Source: CAWHHZ01 sp963829355 (GTDB lineage: Bacteria > Acidobacteriota > Thermoanaerobaculia > Gp7-AA8 > JAHWKK01). Taken from it: a stretch of DNA of 25,826 nucleotides. Of the stretch, positions 1 to 8,442 are shown piece by piece (the first letter of the stretch is position 1; every line of letters begins with the position of its first letter). A program made the position numbers and the translations under genes. The notes below the pieces were generated by a model. It made no database searches. It was not told the origin of the DNA and saw only the letters and a program-made list of their open reading frames with translations. The DNA is taken from NCBI GenBank assembly GCA_963829355.1, contig CAWHHZ010000010.1:1-25826 (forward strand), written 5' to 3'.

Positions 1-1649
1 CGGCGGCCCCGCGGCCCTTCTGTTCTGAATGCGTCTCTCGAATGCGCTTCCTCCACGACCATCATCATCACGAGCCTCGCCCGTGGAGGCGAGAACCGAT
101 CGCTTCTAATGCTGCCCCTCGTTCGTCGATTACGGTGCGGCAGTAACTCATACAACCTCAGGACAACAAGGGTTGCCGCGGCAGCGTGTCGTACGATCAA
201 GCCTCGGCCGCCGCTGACGTTTCGGAGGGTGAGGGACTGGAGTCTCTGGGGCCCTCCGCGCCCAGCCGTCGTCGAGAGCGGAAAATCGTACCACCAGTTC
301 AACCAGCGCCGTTCGATCCTCCTCGGCAGGTCTTCCCTGTGGTCTGGACGACGCTCTACGGCGTGATGGCGGTGCGCGGCGTACCAGCTGTGAAACGGGG
401 CCGGGACCATGCGCTCGAGCTTTGATCAGCGCAACTAGCGCTCAACGCGGCATGGAGCCCCATCTTCTTGCGCGGGGGAGCCGGCCCTGGCGATGAGTGG
501 GTACCGTCACGCTGCTCAGCGTGTCCTCGGCCACATGGACCGGGCCCGGAAGATCAACGGAGGCGCTGCGGCGCTCATGATTGCGTCCTGCCCTGGACGA
601 TCTTCGCGGGAGCGATCGATGCAGTGATCATCCGTCGCGAGCCCTGAGTCTCTCGCTGCCCGATGGGGCGACAGCATGCCGTCGATTGCGTGAAGTGATC
701 CTCGGCCTGAAGTTCAGGCGTGTCTTTCCGTAAACGATCCTCGTCGACGTGCTCGGCTGCCGCGCATCGCCTGCCCTGGCTCGTCGTCGACGTCGCCGGC
801 CTGGTCGACCAGGATCGTGAAGCTGCGCCTGACCGAGCCAGTTGGTGAAGTCGATGCCGCAGCATGAACGGCATCGAAGAGGTACGCCCGAACATGATCG
901 TCGGAGCGCGGTCGTATCGCAGCGGGGAAGTCGGCGAAGAAGACGACGAGGTCGAGGCCAGCGTCGTGCGCGAGCAGGACCAGGCGGGGCAAGAAATTCA
1001 GCGTAGTGTCTGCGAGCGCGGGCATTCATTCCGCCACGGCTCGTCGCCGCCGATGAACATGGTCACCAGAGGCCCAGGAATGCGAGGGTTGTGGCAACTG
1101 ACCGGAGCCATCCGTTTGCCGACAGCTGAAGCCAGGGTTGGTCGGAATCTGTGATAGATGTGTCCGCAGGATCACGTTCTCGACCATCTCGGTGATGATG
1201 GGGCCCGAGCCCCATGCTCCGTCCAGCACGCATCGAATTCGACGACGGGGTCGTCGAAGAAATCATCGATGGAGGTAAACCGCGCCTCGCCCATGATGGG
1301 GCGTCCGATCGGACCGGGCACAACGTGGTTCGAGAGAAGATCGGGCTTCGCGCCGGACGACAGCAGCAGCAGGAAGTGCAGCGCCTGTCGCGACACGGAT
1401 CGTCGACCGAACGGTCGACGCTTTCTCCACTGGTCTCGAGTGACCGGAAGCATCTGCCAGGTCGTCGAAATAACGTCGTCGATCGTCTTTTGACGAACTG
1501 TCTCCAACAACCGATGGAACGCCGCTCCGAGAGTCTTCACGCCGCTCCAGCGCGGACGGAGCTGATAGTCGATCCTGGCGGCTCCGCCTCCTCGTCTAGT
1601 CACGAGCCACCGTCCCCGTGGCCTCGCCTCGAAGCGGCGTTGACCGTGA
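1..1649 (-). other. Indel-rich, formerly coding DNA without an intact gene
   Basis: No reading frame here looks like a complete protein. The minus strand gives short protein-like stretches that break off and seem to resume in another frame. Near 1010-935 there is a hydrophobic stretch containing LPRLVLLAHDAGLDLV. Near 860-820 another frame gives GIDFTNWLGQ, and near 710-690 there is ELQAEDHFT. A 143-codon open frame lies at 1172-1603. I could not assign a family to any of these with confidence. The pattern fits either an old pseudogene or a stretch of uncorrected sequence with many insertions and deletions; everything after 2654 is clean. A perfect 9-bp inverted repeat with an AA loop sits at 1401-1420. 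I see no RNA gene or mobile element. Confidence 0.5.
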
Positions 1650-2653
1650 TGTAAACATCCACCCGTTCCATCGAGACCGAATGTCGCAACAACGTCACTG
1701 ATCGTGATCGTCCGGCGCAGAGCACGCGACGATCACTTCGTCACTTCCACCGTCCACCTTCGTCGGAATACGATCGTGCCACTGCCTACCGGACGCGGTC
1801 AGGGTTGGAGGGAGCGAGAGAGTCGACTGTCGTTCGGGTCCACAGAGACAGCACCGAGGCCTGAGGACGCCGCGGCGACGGCCTTCCGCCAGAACCCAGC
1901 CCCCGTCCCAGGGCGCCACGATGAGGACAACAAGGTCAACGTGCACAGCTCGGCCCAGTTTGTACGTTCCAGTACCACCACAACCCCCCACAGATCGTTC
2001 CGTTCTCGCCGAGTAAGAAGAGCGTGGGCGACAACCGGTTCCAGCGGGCTCCTCCTCGACGCGTACCGATGCGCCCCGTCGCCGTCGCTGCAGGAGCAAA
2101 GCTCTGCAGCTCGATCAGACCCCAGGCGCCGACCTTCAGGGGCCGAGCGTGCCGACTTCCTCGCCACTACGGGTCGGGAGCGTTTCGATTTCTCCATTGG
2201 CTCCAGCAGCGCTCGTCGCCTGAATCGAACAGATCTTGCGGATCAAAGAAGGCCGGTCCGGTCAGGTTGATCTGCTCCCCCACCCTGCCGTGCACCGTTC
2301 TCCAGCCGAACAGCAGGAGCACCGTTCCGGCGAGCCCTCCTCCTCGACGTCGAGAACCATCGACCCGACGCCGACGCCGCACCAGACAGATTCAAAGAGC
2401 GCACCTCGATACACACCACTCCCGGAGGGTCGAGGGAACATCGTGCCGAAGCAGCGACCCCAGCATGATGACGCCGCGGCTGCAACTATGTACGTCACGG
2501 CCCGTGACGAATTGCGGCGGAGCCAGCTCCGTGAAGAAGGGCGCGGAGGTTACGGATCGATTCGCAGCGCTACGCAACACATCAGCGATTCGAGCATCAG
2601 GTGAAGATCGCAACACTGCTGCAGACCAGATCAGAGATCCAGCATCGACTTCA
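1650..2653 (-). pseudogene. Frameshifted C-terminal part of the LRR protein gene
   Basis: Read on the minus strand, this stretch continues the gene at 2654-4351 but in changing frames. Pieces typical of the C-terminal modules of large secreted acidobacterial proteins appear in order. Near 2600-2550 there is SSPDARIADVLR, followed by PPQFVTGR. Near 2330-2240 there is GTVLLLFG, then EQINLTGPAFFD. Near 2060-1950 VVAHA in one frame is followed by GENGTI in the next, resembling the common motif VAHxxGxxGTxWRTD. Near 1722-1665 there is TITISDVVATFGLDGTGG. The order is the one expected for such proteins, but each piece is in a different frame from its neighbour. I infer a gene that once ran to about 1650 or beyond. 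Either natural decay or sequencing error could explain it. Confidence 0.45.
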
Positions 2654-4351
2654 TCAAATAGTAGATCTGATCTCCATCAGAGACAGTCGGGAAGGAATCA
2701 TGCTGACGACGGTCGACAAGGTCGTCGAAACTCCGGTCGTGTGCTGGTCCTCATAGCCGAAGCCATTGGTGACAGGCTCGACCTCATCAGCGTACTCGAC
2801 CCTCAGTGTGCCGGTGTAGCTCACACCGTTTTCCCTGGAGGAGTCGAGACGCGCCTGTGGGTCGATGTCGAACTGGACGTCGGCTGACCCGTGGGGAGGT
2901 ACCGAGACGTACTCGGTGACGGGAATGATCCAGGGCACGTCGGAAGTGACGGCGCCGGAGAGCACCTCATCGCCATCGTTGCGGAACGTGGCAGTCGAGC
3001 GAAGCGTCGTTCGGCCGCTCACGAGGTCGACACGTCTCTGCTCCGGTACACCATCAGGATCGGCTGGTGAGGGGATCGAGAGAAGCGAGACCGGCATGCG
3101 AAGAGGCTGAAAGGTCCCGTCACCCGTGAGCACGACCTCTCCCTCGTACTCACCCGGAGGCTGAGGCAGGGACGAAACATCGATTCGCTTCGTCGAGAGC
3201 CGGTCGATGAAAAGCTCCGACTCGCTCAGCGTGAAGAACTCGCCCTGCTGATCGAGCAATGCTTCGCCGCCGAGTCCTCCGTAGTTCACGATCGTGAAGT
3301 ACGTGCTGTTCTGAGGAACGCCGGCGATCTGCACCAGCGGCTCCGGTCGGATGCCGAACTGAAAAAACGGGAAGTCGGGAGCGTAACCGAAGTTCGTGAA
3401 CTCCACTGGTGTGGACGGACCGCTTATCAGCAGGTTCTTCTGTCGGCGATGCGGGACGGTGACGGTGTGAACGGTGGTCGTCAGTTCGCCGAACAGATCG
3501 CGCACGTCGTATCGAGACGCCGACTTCGAACTGGTGGAACGCACCTGCGGGGGTCCTCCAGACTGACTACTCAAGACGATTCGATAATGTCCCTCACCGC
3601 TCGCCGGCGACACCGGATCCCACTCGATCCCGGCTGCGGAGAGGGAGGCGTTGAGCGGTGCCACGGTCTGGCTGCTCGCCCAGTCACCGCCGATCTGAGT
3701 TCGGTCGAGCAGCTCCTGCATCGAGGCGTTGCTCGTCATCAGCGCATTGAACCGGAAGTCTGACTGATCATCAGCGAGATTCGTCAGAGCGAGGATCGAG
3801 TCGGGCAACTCGGATCGGAAGGCGTTGTACGAGAGATCGAGTGAATGGAGCGCTACGAGGCTTCCGATCGAGGGCGGGATCGAACCGTCAAAACGGTTGC
3901 CGCTCAGATCGAGTCTCTCCAGACGATCGAGCGACGACAATGAGTCAGGAAGCGGAAGCGTCAGTTCGTTGTCCGCGAGCACCAGCGCCCGCAGATTCGT
4001 AAGCTGACCGATGGCTGCCGGGAGCTGGCCCGAGAGGTAGTTTCGCGACAGAACGAGCTCCTCGAGCTGGGAGAAGTCTCCGATCTGAGGTGGAATCATC
4101 CCCTCGAGGTAGTTTTGCGGAAGCGCGATGCGGACGATCGCACTCTCCGATCCGTTGCACGTGATACCCGCCCAGTCGCATTCGGAACCGCTGGCGCCGA
4201 GCCAGCCCTGCTGATCGAGCCACTGCGGACCGGTGGTCGACTCATAGAGTGCGACCAGGGCCTGGCGCTCAGACGCAGGCACCGCGGCCTCGGCACCGAT
4301 CGCAAGCATCAACGCGAGGAGCGTCGTCAGAGAGACGTTGTTGCGGACCAT
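2654..4351 (-). CDS. Secreted leucine-rich-repeat protein, C-terminus cut by frameshift
   Basis: A 565-residue exported protein. Residues 1-22 form a signal peptide ending in a small-residue cleavage site (AEA). Residues 27-66 resemble the cap that precedes plant-type LRRs: an ALVALYESTTG segment, a conserved Trp, and a Cys pair (C58, C65) in the pattern CxWxGxxC. About five LRRs of the xLxxLxLxxNxLxGxIP type occupy roughly residues 72-195. The rest is beta-rich and Ig-like, without a recognised catalytic motif. The likely role is protein binding at the cell surface or in the medium; no ligand can be named. A GGGAG ribosome-binding site lies about 5 nt before the ATG. The last dozen or so residues look like out-of-frame sequence, because motifs expected for the C-terminus continue in other frames downstream (1650-2653). 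The gene is probably broken or mis-sequenced rather than naturally this short. Confidence 0.8.
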   Translation of the reverse strand: MVRNNVSLTTLLALMLAIGAEAAVPASERQALVALYESTTGPQWLDQQGWLGASGSECDWAGITCNGSESAIVRIALPQNYLEGMIPPQIGDFSQLEELVLSRNYLSGQLPAAIGQLTNLRALVLADNELTLPLPDSLSSLDRLERLDLSGNRFDGSIPPSIGSLVALHSLDLSYNAFRSELPDSILALTNLADDQSDFRFNALMTSNASMQELLDRTQIGGDWASSQTVAPLNASLSAAGIEWDPVSPASGEGHYRIVLSSQSGGPPQVRSTSSKSASRYDVRDLFGELTTTVHTVTVPHRRQKNLLISGPSTPVEFTNFGYAPDFPFFQFGIRPEPLVQIAGVPQNSTYFTIVNYGGLGGEALLDQQGEFFTLSESELFIDRLSTKRIDVSSLPQPPGEYEGEVVLTGDGTFQPLRMPVSLLSIPSPADPDGVPEQRRVDLVSGRTTLRSTATFRNDGDEVLSGAVTSDVPWIIPVTEYVSVPPHGSADVQFDIDPQARLDSSRENGVSYTGTLRVEYADEVEPVTNGFGYEDQHTTGVSTTLSTVVSMIPSRLSLMEIRSTI

Positions 4352-4426
4352 GGCAGCTCCCGGGTCAGGGGTTCGTGTTCAACGGATAGAGCGATGGTAC
4401 CGAAAGAGTACCGAACGCGAAAATTG

Positions 4427-4687
4427 GAACATGATGACGTCGCCGTCAGATTCGACCTCTTTTTCAGGATGGGCGCGGTAGTGAGACAGATCGAAGTCGA
4501 AGTTGCAAACGAGCTGGTCCGCCCGACCGTGTCGATCAGGATCACCACGCCCCGGAGCGACGAAAGTGCTGACAACGCCATGGATCGGGCAGACCAACTC
4601 ATGTACGAAAGCAAACGAAACGGCCGGAACCGGATCACTGCGGGGCAATATCCCGACTGCTTGCCCTCTACCGGATCAATGTATTGA
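4427..4687 (+). pseudogene. Remnant of a GGDEF (diguanylate cyclase) domain
   Basis: This open stretch contains the end of a GGDEF domain. The string PTVSIRIT corresponds to the usual TVSIGVA strand, and the segment ADQLMYESKRNGRNRI matches the closing helix (typically ADxALYxAKxxGRNRV). The catalytic GG(D/E)EF loop and everything N-terminal of it are missing. Upstream, the frame runs into the 5' end of the LRR gene on the opposite strand. The conserved Gly of SIGVA is Arg here. It cannot be an active cyclase. I read it as the leftover 3' end of a deleted signalling gene. About 150 bp of apparently non-coding DNA separate it from the next gene. Confidence 0.6.
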
Positions 4688-4837
4688 GAGTTTCGGACTT
4701 TGAAGGCATCTACTCTGCCATCGAGCGGGAATGCCCCCCGGTCGCCACGACAAAGATCGCGAGTAGTCTCGTTTCGAATAGTCCATGGCGGATCCCTCAC
4801 TTTGAAACAGGGCGTCATCCGCGTCGTACACTGAGTT

Positions 4838-6991
4838 ATGAATGAACGAGCGTTGAACACACCGACCTGCGGCCGTCGGCTTTTCTCAACCCTTCTCGCT
4901 ATCGTTTCGATCACCGCGACCTTTGGCTGTGCCAGCTCCGCGCCTCCTGCGATACCCGACCCCACGCCACCGCCGGCCTCGGAAACGGCACTCGGTTCGG
5001 AGATCGAACGGATCGAGCGGTACGTCGAGGACAGGATGGAGTCTCAGGGGACCGTCGGATTGACCATCGGCTTCATCAAGGGCGACCAGATGTGGGTCCA
5101 CGGCTTCGGGTACGCCGACCTCGAGAATGGCGTTGCGGCGATCCCCGAGTCCTCCTACCGTATGGCCTCGGTCACCAAGCCTATGACCGCGATCGGGATC
5201 CTGACGCTGGTCGAAGCGGGCAAGGTTGACCTCGACGCCGAGGTCCAGACCTACGTTCCGTATTTCCCGAAAAAGGAGTACCCGATCACCATCCGTCAGC
5301 TCCTCGGCCATCTCGGAGGGATCACTCACTACCGCAACTACGATCTCGAAGGTCATTTCAAGGAACCGAAGAACACGCGGGAGGCGATCGCCGTCTTCGA
5401 GGATTTCGATCTCGTCGCGGAGCCCGGAACGAGGTACAGCTACACGAGCTATGGGTTCAATCTGCTCGGCGCCGTGATCGAAGGGGCAAGCGGGCAGAGC
5501 TACGGCGAGTACATGACCGAGCACGTCTGGAAGCCCCTCGGGATGCTCGACACGCGGATGGACGATCCGCGCGCAATCATCCCAAACCGGGTGGAAGGCT
5601 ATGAACTCCTGGATGGGGAGCTTCAGCGTTCCGAGTATGTCGATATCAGCAGCCGCTTCGCGGGCGGAGGTACACGCTCGACGGTGCCCGATATGCTCGC
5701 ATTCGCCCAGGGCCTCTGGGAAGGAAAGCTGCTCAATGACGACACACGGAGCCGGATGTGGACGGCGCAGTCGACGACCGACGGACGTAACGTCGGGTAT
5801 GGTTTCGGGTGGGGAACCAACACCGCGAATGGCCGCTTCGTGGTCGGTCACGGCGGCTCCCAGGCAGAAACCCGGACCTACCTGCTCATCGCTCCACATG
5901 AACACTTCGCCGTTGCTGTCGCGACCAACCACGAGAACACAAATCCGTCGGCGTTCGCGTTCAGAACATTCGAGATCGTCATGGATGAGCCGTGGGCGAT
6001 TCGATACTGGGCGGGTGACACAAAAGATCGGACCGTGATCCGAGGACTCGACAACGCGTTCGATTTCGGGATGCGGTACTACGACCAGTTCGGTGAGCCT
6101 CTGACGACCGACCCCGAAGAGCTCGCAGCCGCCTTTGCGTACCTGGATGAGGCAGTGTCGTCGCCGCCGGAAAAGGCGGCCGAGATGCTGTCCCGCGGCG
6201 TTCATCCCGCAACCGGCGAACCTCTCGTTGCCGTCATTTCCTGGATGGCGGACGTCCTCGACGGCAGGGGAAAAGACCTCGACTCCTATTACGACCATGG
6301 TGTTCTTCCGTTGCTCAGAGACTTTTCCGGGATCGACGGAGGTAGCGACAGGATCGCTCTCGATGCCGGTTTCGTCTCCAGCATTCAGCGATTTGCCTCG
6401 GACTGGGAGCGCACCTGGACGGCTGAGACCCGTGACCTGACGATCGACTCCGGCACCGATCTCGAGCGGCTCGTGAAGACTCTCACGGAGATGTTCGCGG
6501 GTGCGACGGTCTATCCCGATTTCACCACGGAGCTCGAGACAGAGCTGCGTGCCGCGGTCGTCGACGGCGACATCCCGAAGGCCTTCTCTTTCGCCAGGGC
6601 CGCGGTCGACCTGTACCCCGATTCAGACGAGACGACCGCGAATCTCGCAGTCCTGCACATCCTGACCGGCGATGCCGAGGGAGCCCGACCGTTGATCCGG
6701 AAGTCTCTCGAGATCGACCCCGAGGGAGGAGCTGGAGCCGTTCATCTCAACGTGCTCGCCTATGAGCTCGCGAACGCCGGAAAGCCTGAAGCGGGCCTGC
6801 AACTTTTGATGGCCGCGACAGAAATACATCCGAACGTCGCCAATCTCTATGACTCGATCGGCGAGTTCCACTTCCATCTCGGAAATCAGGCGAAATCGAT
6901 CGAGTTCTACTCTCGTGCCCTGGAGATCGACCCTGAGTACCCGAACGCCGAAGCCGCGCGAAAGCGCCTCGAGGCGCTGCGATCGCAGTAA
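4838..6991 (+). CDS. Lipoprotein serine hydrolase (beta-lactamase class C fold) with C-terminal TPRs
   Basis: A 717-residue protein. An N-terminal signal peptide ends in a lipobox-like ATFGC, so Cys31 is the likely lipidated residue and the protein should be membrane-anchored outside the cytoplasm. Residues about 55-370 are a penicillin-binding-protein/beta-lactamase class C fold: the SxxK motif SVTK (S111, K114), a tyrosine motif within YSYTSYGFN (residues 200-208), and an HGG box (338-340) in place of KTG. The YST-like arrangement resembles LACTB-type proteases more than the YxN of AmpC. Residues about 380-560 are unassigned. Residues about 565-715 are TPR-like helices ending in a clear repeat (SIGEFHFHLGNQAKSIEFYS). 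Peptidase or esterase activity is more likely than antibiotic resistance; the substrate is unknown. It appears to be a single-gene unit. I see no clear Shine-Dalgarno before the ATG; a weak TTGAAA/TACACT pair at 4802-4832 would give an almost leaderless mRNA. Confidence 0.88.
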   Translation: MNERALNTPTCGRRLFSTLLAIVSITATFGCASSAPPAIPDPTPPPASETALGSEIERIERYVEDRMESQGTVGLTIGFIKGDQMWVHGFGYADLENGVAAIPESSYRMASVTKPMTAIGILTLVEAGKVDLDAEVQTYVPYFPKKEYPITIRQLLGHLGGITHYRNYDLEGHFKEPKNTREAIAVFEDFDLVAEPGTRYSYTSYGFNLLGAVIEGASGQSYGEYMTEHVWKPLGMLDTRMDDPRAIIPNRVEGYELLDGELQRSEYVDISSRFAGGGTRSTVPDMLAFAQGLWEGKLLNDDTRSRMWTAQSTTDGRNVGYGFGWGTNTANGRFVVGHGGSQAETRTYLLIAPHEHFAVAVATNHENTNPSAFAFRTFEIVMDEPWAIRYWAGDTKDRTVIRGLDNAFDFGMRYYDQFGEPLTTDPEELAAAFAYLDEAVSSPPEKAAEMLSRGVHPATGEPLVAVISWMADVLDGRGKDLDSYYDHGVLPLLRDFSGIDGGSDRIALDAGFVSSIQRFASDWERTWTAETRDLTIDSGTDLERLVKTLTEMFAGATVYPDFTTELETELRAAVVDGDIPKAFSFARAAVDLYPDSDETTANLAVLHILTGDAEGARPLIRKSLEIDPEGGAGAVHLNVLAYELANAGKPEAGLQLLMAATEIHPNVANLYDSIGEFHFHLGNQAKSIEFYSRALEIDPEYPNAEAARKRLEALRSQ

Positions 6992-7066
6992 AGGAGACGA
7001 TGCTCGGTGTACGGAGGTAGTTCGAGACCGGGACTGCTGTCCCAATGGCGTTGAGTTAAGCGATTG

Positions 7067-7108
7067 TCACCCCGAGCGGGCGGGTGGGCGGGCAAGCGAG
7101 GGGCCTCG
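7067..7108. repeat. Short intergenic GAGCG/AGCGAG repeat
   Basis: A GC-rich imperfect palindromic stretch that begins TCACCCCGAGCG and ends AGCGAGGGGCCTCG. It resembles 8299-8334 and belongs to the general class of dispersed intergenic palindromes (TCAYCCCGAGCG...GCGAGGGRTGA) common in GC-rich genomes. It lies between the serine hydrolase gene and the SUMF1-like gene. Confidence 0.45.
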
Positions 7109-7348
7109 CAAGTTACGTGCTCTGTCGGCGTGGAGCTGGCGCTCGTTCATGACGGCCAGCGGAGAGAAATGAAGCTTGCCGTTGCCGCCGCTGGCGAAGA
7201 TCTTTCCGAAATGCGCCTGGCTGAGACCGTGGCCGGCCTCGTGGAGAGAAACGGTCTCGACATCGACCCCACCCTGGCCAGTCATACTCCAGTAGTAGCT
7301 CCCCGACCAGTAGATCTCAGAAATGCGGGCTAGAATTTCAGCGATCAT
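7067..7348 (-). pseudogene. Remnant of a metzincin-type zinc metalloprotease
   Basis: The minus strand encodes a metzincin active-site helix, HEAGHGLSQAHFG, at about 7243-7205. It carries the three zinc-binding His and the catalytic Glu of HExxHxxxxxH. It is preceded by DVETVSL, as in matrixin-like secreted proteases. About 20 residues later FSPLAVMN looks like the Met-turn (Met at 7150-7148). Upstream, the frame runs into the divergent SUMF1-like gene, and only a short in-frame ATG (7348) is available, so no signal peptide or pro-region remains. Downstream, the frame enters a GC-rich repeat at 7067-7108. It is too short for a functional protease and is most likely a relic of a deleted gene. 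Confidence 0.6.
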
Positions 7349-8165
7349 GGCAGCAAGTTCACATCTCCGTAAAAAGACACGCGTCTTCAAGGTTTTTCTC
7401 CTCCTCGCTGGCGGCCTTCTCGGCTCCTGCACTACGACGGACGATGTCTGGACGGAGAGCCTTACCGGGATGAAGTTCGTCCGGGTCCCGGCCGGAGAAT
7501 TTCTCATGGGGAGTCCTCCTGAAGAACCAGGCCGGGAGGATCAGGAGGTGCTTCACCGCGTCACGATCAGCCAGCCGTTCTTCCTCGGCCAGTTCGAGGT
7601 GACCCAGCGGCAATGGGAGCTCGTAATGGGCGAGAACCCCAGCTCGTTCGCCGGTTGTGCCGAATGTCCCGTCGAAAGGATCAATTTCTTCGACGTGATG
7701 GCATTCATCGAAGCACTGGAGGAGATGACCGGACATCGGTTCCGGCTGCCGACCGAAGCCGAATGGGAGTATGCATGCCGCGCCGGTACCTCTACGCCGT
7801 TCCATACCGGCGATCAATTGACCACTGACGATGCGAACTACGACGGCAGCTATCCGTACGACGGCGGTCCGCCAGGGATCGATCGTGAGGCGACTACGCC
7901 TGTCGGCTCGTTCTCACCAAACAGTCTGGGACTCTACGACATGCACGGGAACGTGTGGGAATGGACCGAAGACTGGCACTGCCCGTATCCGACTGGAGCG
8001 GTGACGGATCCTCTCCTGCAGTGCGACTCAGAGCTCCGCGTCATTCGAGGCGGGAGCTGGTACTTCGACGCGAACAGTGCGCGCTGTGCGCTCCGCTACA
8101 CGCACCGCCCGCAGGACCTGGGCTTCAGTATCGGCGTGCGCCTGATCGCGGAACCTGCCAATTGA
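7347..8165 (+). CDS. SUMF1/formylglycine-generating-enzyme-like lipoprotein
   Basis: A 272-residue protein if started at the ATG at 7347. An in-frame ATG 24 bp upstream would only add residues before the signal peptide. The N-terminus has basic residues, a hydrophobic stretch and a lipobox LLGSC (Cys28), so it is probably a lipoprotein. Residues about 38-268 are an FGE-sulfatase (SUMF1-like, C-type-lectin-related) domain. It has the family markers VPAGEFLMGS, QPFFLGQFEVTQRQW, RLPTEAEWEYACRAG (133-147), HGNVWEW (200-206) and RGGSW (234-238), and a Cys at 247. True formylglycine-generating enzymes use a specific Cys pair near the C-terminus. Only one Cys is in that region here and no sulfatase is nearby, so activity as an FGE is doubtful. 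Many extracytoplasmic relatives have no known reaction. It stands alone, with related repeats on both sides. Confidence 0.88.
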   Translation: MAASSHLRKKTRVFKVFLLLAGGLLGSCTTTDDVWTESLTGMKFVRVPAGEFLMGSPPEEPGREDQEVLHRVTISQPFFLGQFEVTQRQWELVMGENPSSFAGCAECPVERINFFDVMAFIEALEEMTGHRFRLPTEAEWEYACRAGTSTPFHTGDQLTTDDANYDGSYPYDGGPPGIDREATTPVGSFSPNSLGLYDMHGNVWEWTEDWHCPYPTGAVTDPLLQCDSELRVIRGGSWYFDANSARCALRYTHRPQDLGFSIGVRLIAEPAN

Positions 8166-8298
8166 CCCGAGGGGGGAACTCGCAGTGGTCGCCGTCGTGC
8201 GGACGTGTATGCGCTGGATCCGGCCTGGCGGCCCGCCGCCAACGCAGTGCCTCGCTGCTCGTCGCCCGCTACGCCAGTGGAGTGAAATGACACCCACC

Positions 8299-8334
8299 TC
8301 ATCCCGAGCGCAGCGAGCGGAGCGGAGGGATGAC
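8299..8334. repeat. Short intergenic GAGCG/AGCGAG repeat, second copy
   Basis: This stretch starts TCATCCCGAGCG, has AGCGAGCGGAGCGGA inside and ends GGGATGAC, so its ends are complementary. It is of the same type as 7067-7108. It lies in the gap between the converging SUMF1-like and thiolase genes, where a transcription-ending hairpin would be useful; that role is inferred. Confidence 0.5.
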
Positions 8335-8442
8335 TTCTCCATCAGTGTTCAATGGGATACCAGATGGCTCATTAGAAGGTGCTGAGGGAATTGTGCCGCG
8401 GAGTCTGGCGCGGCGAAGCCGCCGATCGACGACCGTCTCGTC

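Noticed and set aside
575..1029. Possible SGNH hydrolase fragment on the minus strand
   Set aside because: Phrases such as GIDFTNWLGQ and DHFT recall the family, but they lie in different frames and no GDSL or DxxH catalytic block can be confirmed.
1401..1420. Perfect 9-bp palindrome CGTCGACCG AA CGGTCGACG
   Set aside because: It lies inside broken coding DNA, has no second copy that I saw and no T run. It may be chance in GC-rich sequence.
4886..6298. 470-codon open frame on the minus strand
   Set aside because: It is antisense to the serine hydrolase gene, has no recognisable domain and reflects GC-rich codon use.
8410..8422. GCGGC GAA GCCGC hairpin 20 nt after the thiolase stop
   Set aside because: The stem is only 5 bp and no T run follows on the minus strand, so I do not call a terminator.
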